A DNA stretch of 64,000 nucleotides, from contig NW_026623067.1 of NCBI RefSeq assembly GCF_023065955.2, positions 59,094,444 to 59,158,443 on the forward strand, written 5' to 3'. The stretch comes from Ursus arctos. Taxonomy: Eukaryota; Chordata; Mammalia; Carnivora; Ursidae. The notes beneath the pieces are model-generated. The model ran no database searches and was not told the DNA's origin. It saw only the letters and a program-made list of their open reading frames with translations. Numbering within the stretch: position 1 is the stretch's first letter; each line of letters opens with the position of its first letter. Made by a program: the position numbers and the translations under genes. Shown piece after piece: positions 62,768 to 64,000 of this stretch.

Positions 62768-63448
62768 TTCTTGATGAACTCTTGTTCCTTACTAATACTT
62801 TCTATCTCCTTTTATTTCTTCAAAAATATAGTTATTTTATATCCTGCATCCAGTAATTCCAATATCAGAAGCCTTTGCTGTTTTGACTGATGCTGTTTCT
62901 ACTGCCTTTTTTGCTCGTTGTGCCTTTTCTCATGATTTTGTAACCTGAAAATATTTTTTGAATTGTGATTTAATACTCTTTTATCTATTGGACTTTCTTT
63001 GAGGAATGGGTTAAACATACATTTATCTAGAGGCCCCATGTTTTTTTTTTTTTTCCAGGGTCTTTGGAATACTATCAATTCATCAGCCCTTTATACTAAA
63101 TTCTTTGTTTGGAGTTTTTCTCCAAAAAACTGGTTCTTACGAATTTAGGTTAAAAACCCTATCAGAAGCCAATGGTTACAAATTCCTAAAATTTTGCCCC
63201 TTGCCCCCAGAGACAGACAAGTTTCCTTGTCGTCTTCTTTTCATGGAGAAGGCTTTCCCAGTTAATTATTTCCACGAGCATGTGACCCTCAAGTACTAGG
63301 TTAGAGGTAACTACCACAGATACCTCCAGAATAGCTAGCTGCTTTGGTGCTGACTTCTTTTCCGAGATTCTTGCTCCAGCTTTCTTTTTGACTGGAAATT
63401 TCCATATGTTCTAGCCAGCTCAGACATTAATTCAAAAGATGTTATTTA

Positions 63449-63642
63449 GGGGTGCTGGGGTGGCTTAGCAGGTTAACCATTTGACTCTTGATTTCGGGTC
63501 AGATCATGATCTCAGGGTTGTGAGATCAAGCCCCGTGTTGGCCTCTGTGCTGAGCGTGGCGCCTGCTTAAGATTATTTCTCTCCCTCTCCCTCTACCCCA
63601 AGCCCCAGCTTGCACACGCTCTCTTTCTAAAAAAATAAAGAT
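63449..63642 (+). mobile_element. Carnivore SINE, older copy
   Basis: Sense copy 'ggggtgctggggtggcttag' to an A-rich end. It is more diverged than its neighbour. Confidence 0.88.
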
Positions 63643-63693
63643 CTGCATTTTCCCAGCATTTCAGTTTTTCCAGATAAAAAGTCCAAAACCAGA

Positions 63694-63900
63694 GGGGCGC
63701 CTGGGTGGCACAGCGGTTAAGCGTCTGCCTTCGGCTCAGGGCGTGATCCCTGCGTTGTGGGATCGAGCCCCACATCAGGCTCCTCCGCTATGAGCCTGCT
63801 TCTTCCTCTCCCACTCCCCCTGCTTGTGTTCCCTCTCTCGCTGGCTGTCTCTATCTCTGTCAAATAAATAAATAAAATCTTAAAAAAAAAAAAAAAAAAA
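63694..63900 (+). mobile_element. Carnivore SINE (long subtype), young copy
   Basis: Complete copy with a long A-tail, flanked by the perfect duplication gtccaaaaccaga (63681-63693 and 63901-63913). Confidence 0.96.
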
Positions 63901-64000
63901 GTCCAAAACCAGAAATCCTCATATCACTTGCTCCTACATTCTGCTTGTTCAATTTTACAAGTTTTACTGAAAAGTAACCACCTGGCCTTTTTTATAAATC

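Larger units (their letters stand above)
59340..64000 (-). other. GFM2: GFM2 upstream intron, open at the window edge
   Basis: I find no GFM2 exon right of 59,339. The interval holds L1M fragments antisense to + (60455-61290 and 61685-62060) and SINEs at 60266, 61291, 61568, 62564, 63449 and 63694. Bases 59,340-60,240 and 62,060-62,550 show nothing I can identify. Confidence 0.65.

Noticed and set aside
62887..63300. Possible further GFM2 exon near 63.1-63.3 kb
   Set aside because: The open stretch is on the + strand. The - strand shows no EF-G-like residues and no suitable splice sites.
63694..63900. tRNA-like sequence in SINE heads
   Set aside because: The heads are tRNA-derived SINE promoters, diverged and followed by the SINE body. 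They are not functional tRNA genes. The same applies to all the other SINE heads in the window.

Overview
This window is nuclear DNA of a carnivoran mammal. About 30 copies of the tRNA-derived carnivore SINE (SINEC/CAN-SINE) occur at roughly one per 2 kb, in both orientations, several with clear target-site duplications. The common subtype here, with a 'ccactccccctgcttgtg' body followed by 'cgctggctgtct', suggests an arctoid caniform, most likely a bear. That species call is inference. The window holds no bacterial or phage genes, no CRISPR array and no operon.

Layout. Bases 1-25,100 are intergenic. They contain ancient MIR, L2 and L1M fragments, an ERVL-MaLR (MLT1-type) remnant near 21.2-23.5 kb, carnivore SINEs, and a fairly repeat-poor block at 13.1-15.7 kb. 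From 25.1 kb a CpG-island, TATA-less promoter drives HEXB on the + strand. All 14 coding exons can be placed between 25,493 and 52,363, with GT-AG junctions and continuous phase. They encode 527 residues, the beta subunit of lysosomal beta-hexosaminidase (GH20), with every catalytic residue in place. Intron 3 carries an RPL39 processed pseudogene on the - strand. Intron 5 carries a nearly full-length but mutated LINE-1 on the - strand, with its 5' UTR retained.

From 52.7 kb rightwards lies the 3' part of GFM2 on the - strand (mitochondrial elongation factor G2, a ribosome-recycling GTPase). Its last four coding exons are resolved (59,339 down to 52,712). The rest of the gene lies beyond the right edge or could not be recognised in 59.3-64 kb. 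HEXB and GFM2 are convergent: their stop codons are separated by 348 bp. This matches the known mammalian HEXB/GFM2 synteny. The two genes are neighbours but have unrelated jobs (lysosomal glycan degradation versus mitochondrial translation).

I found no unknown multi-gene system. The most useful observations are a rearranged set of N-glycosylation sequons in HEXB, a 12-bp palindromic E-box in the HEXB promoter, the intronic L1 placed so that antisense transcription could run into HEXB exon 6, very short HEXB/GFM2 convergent spacing, several perfect short tandem duplications, and a possible distal regulatory block.
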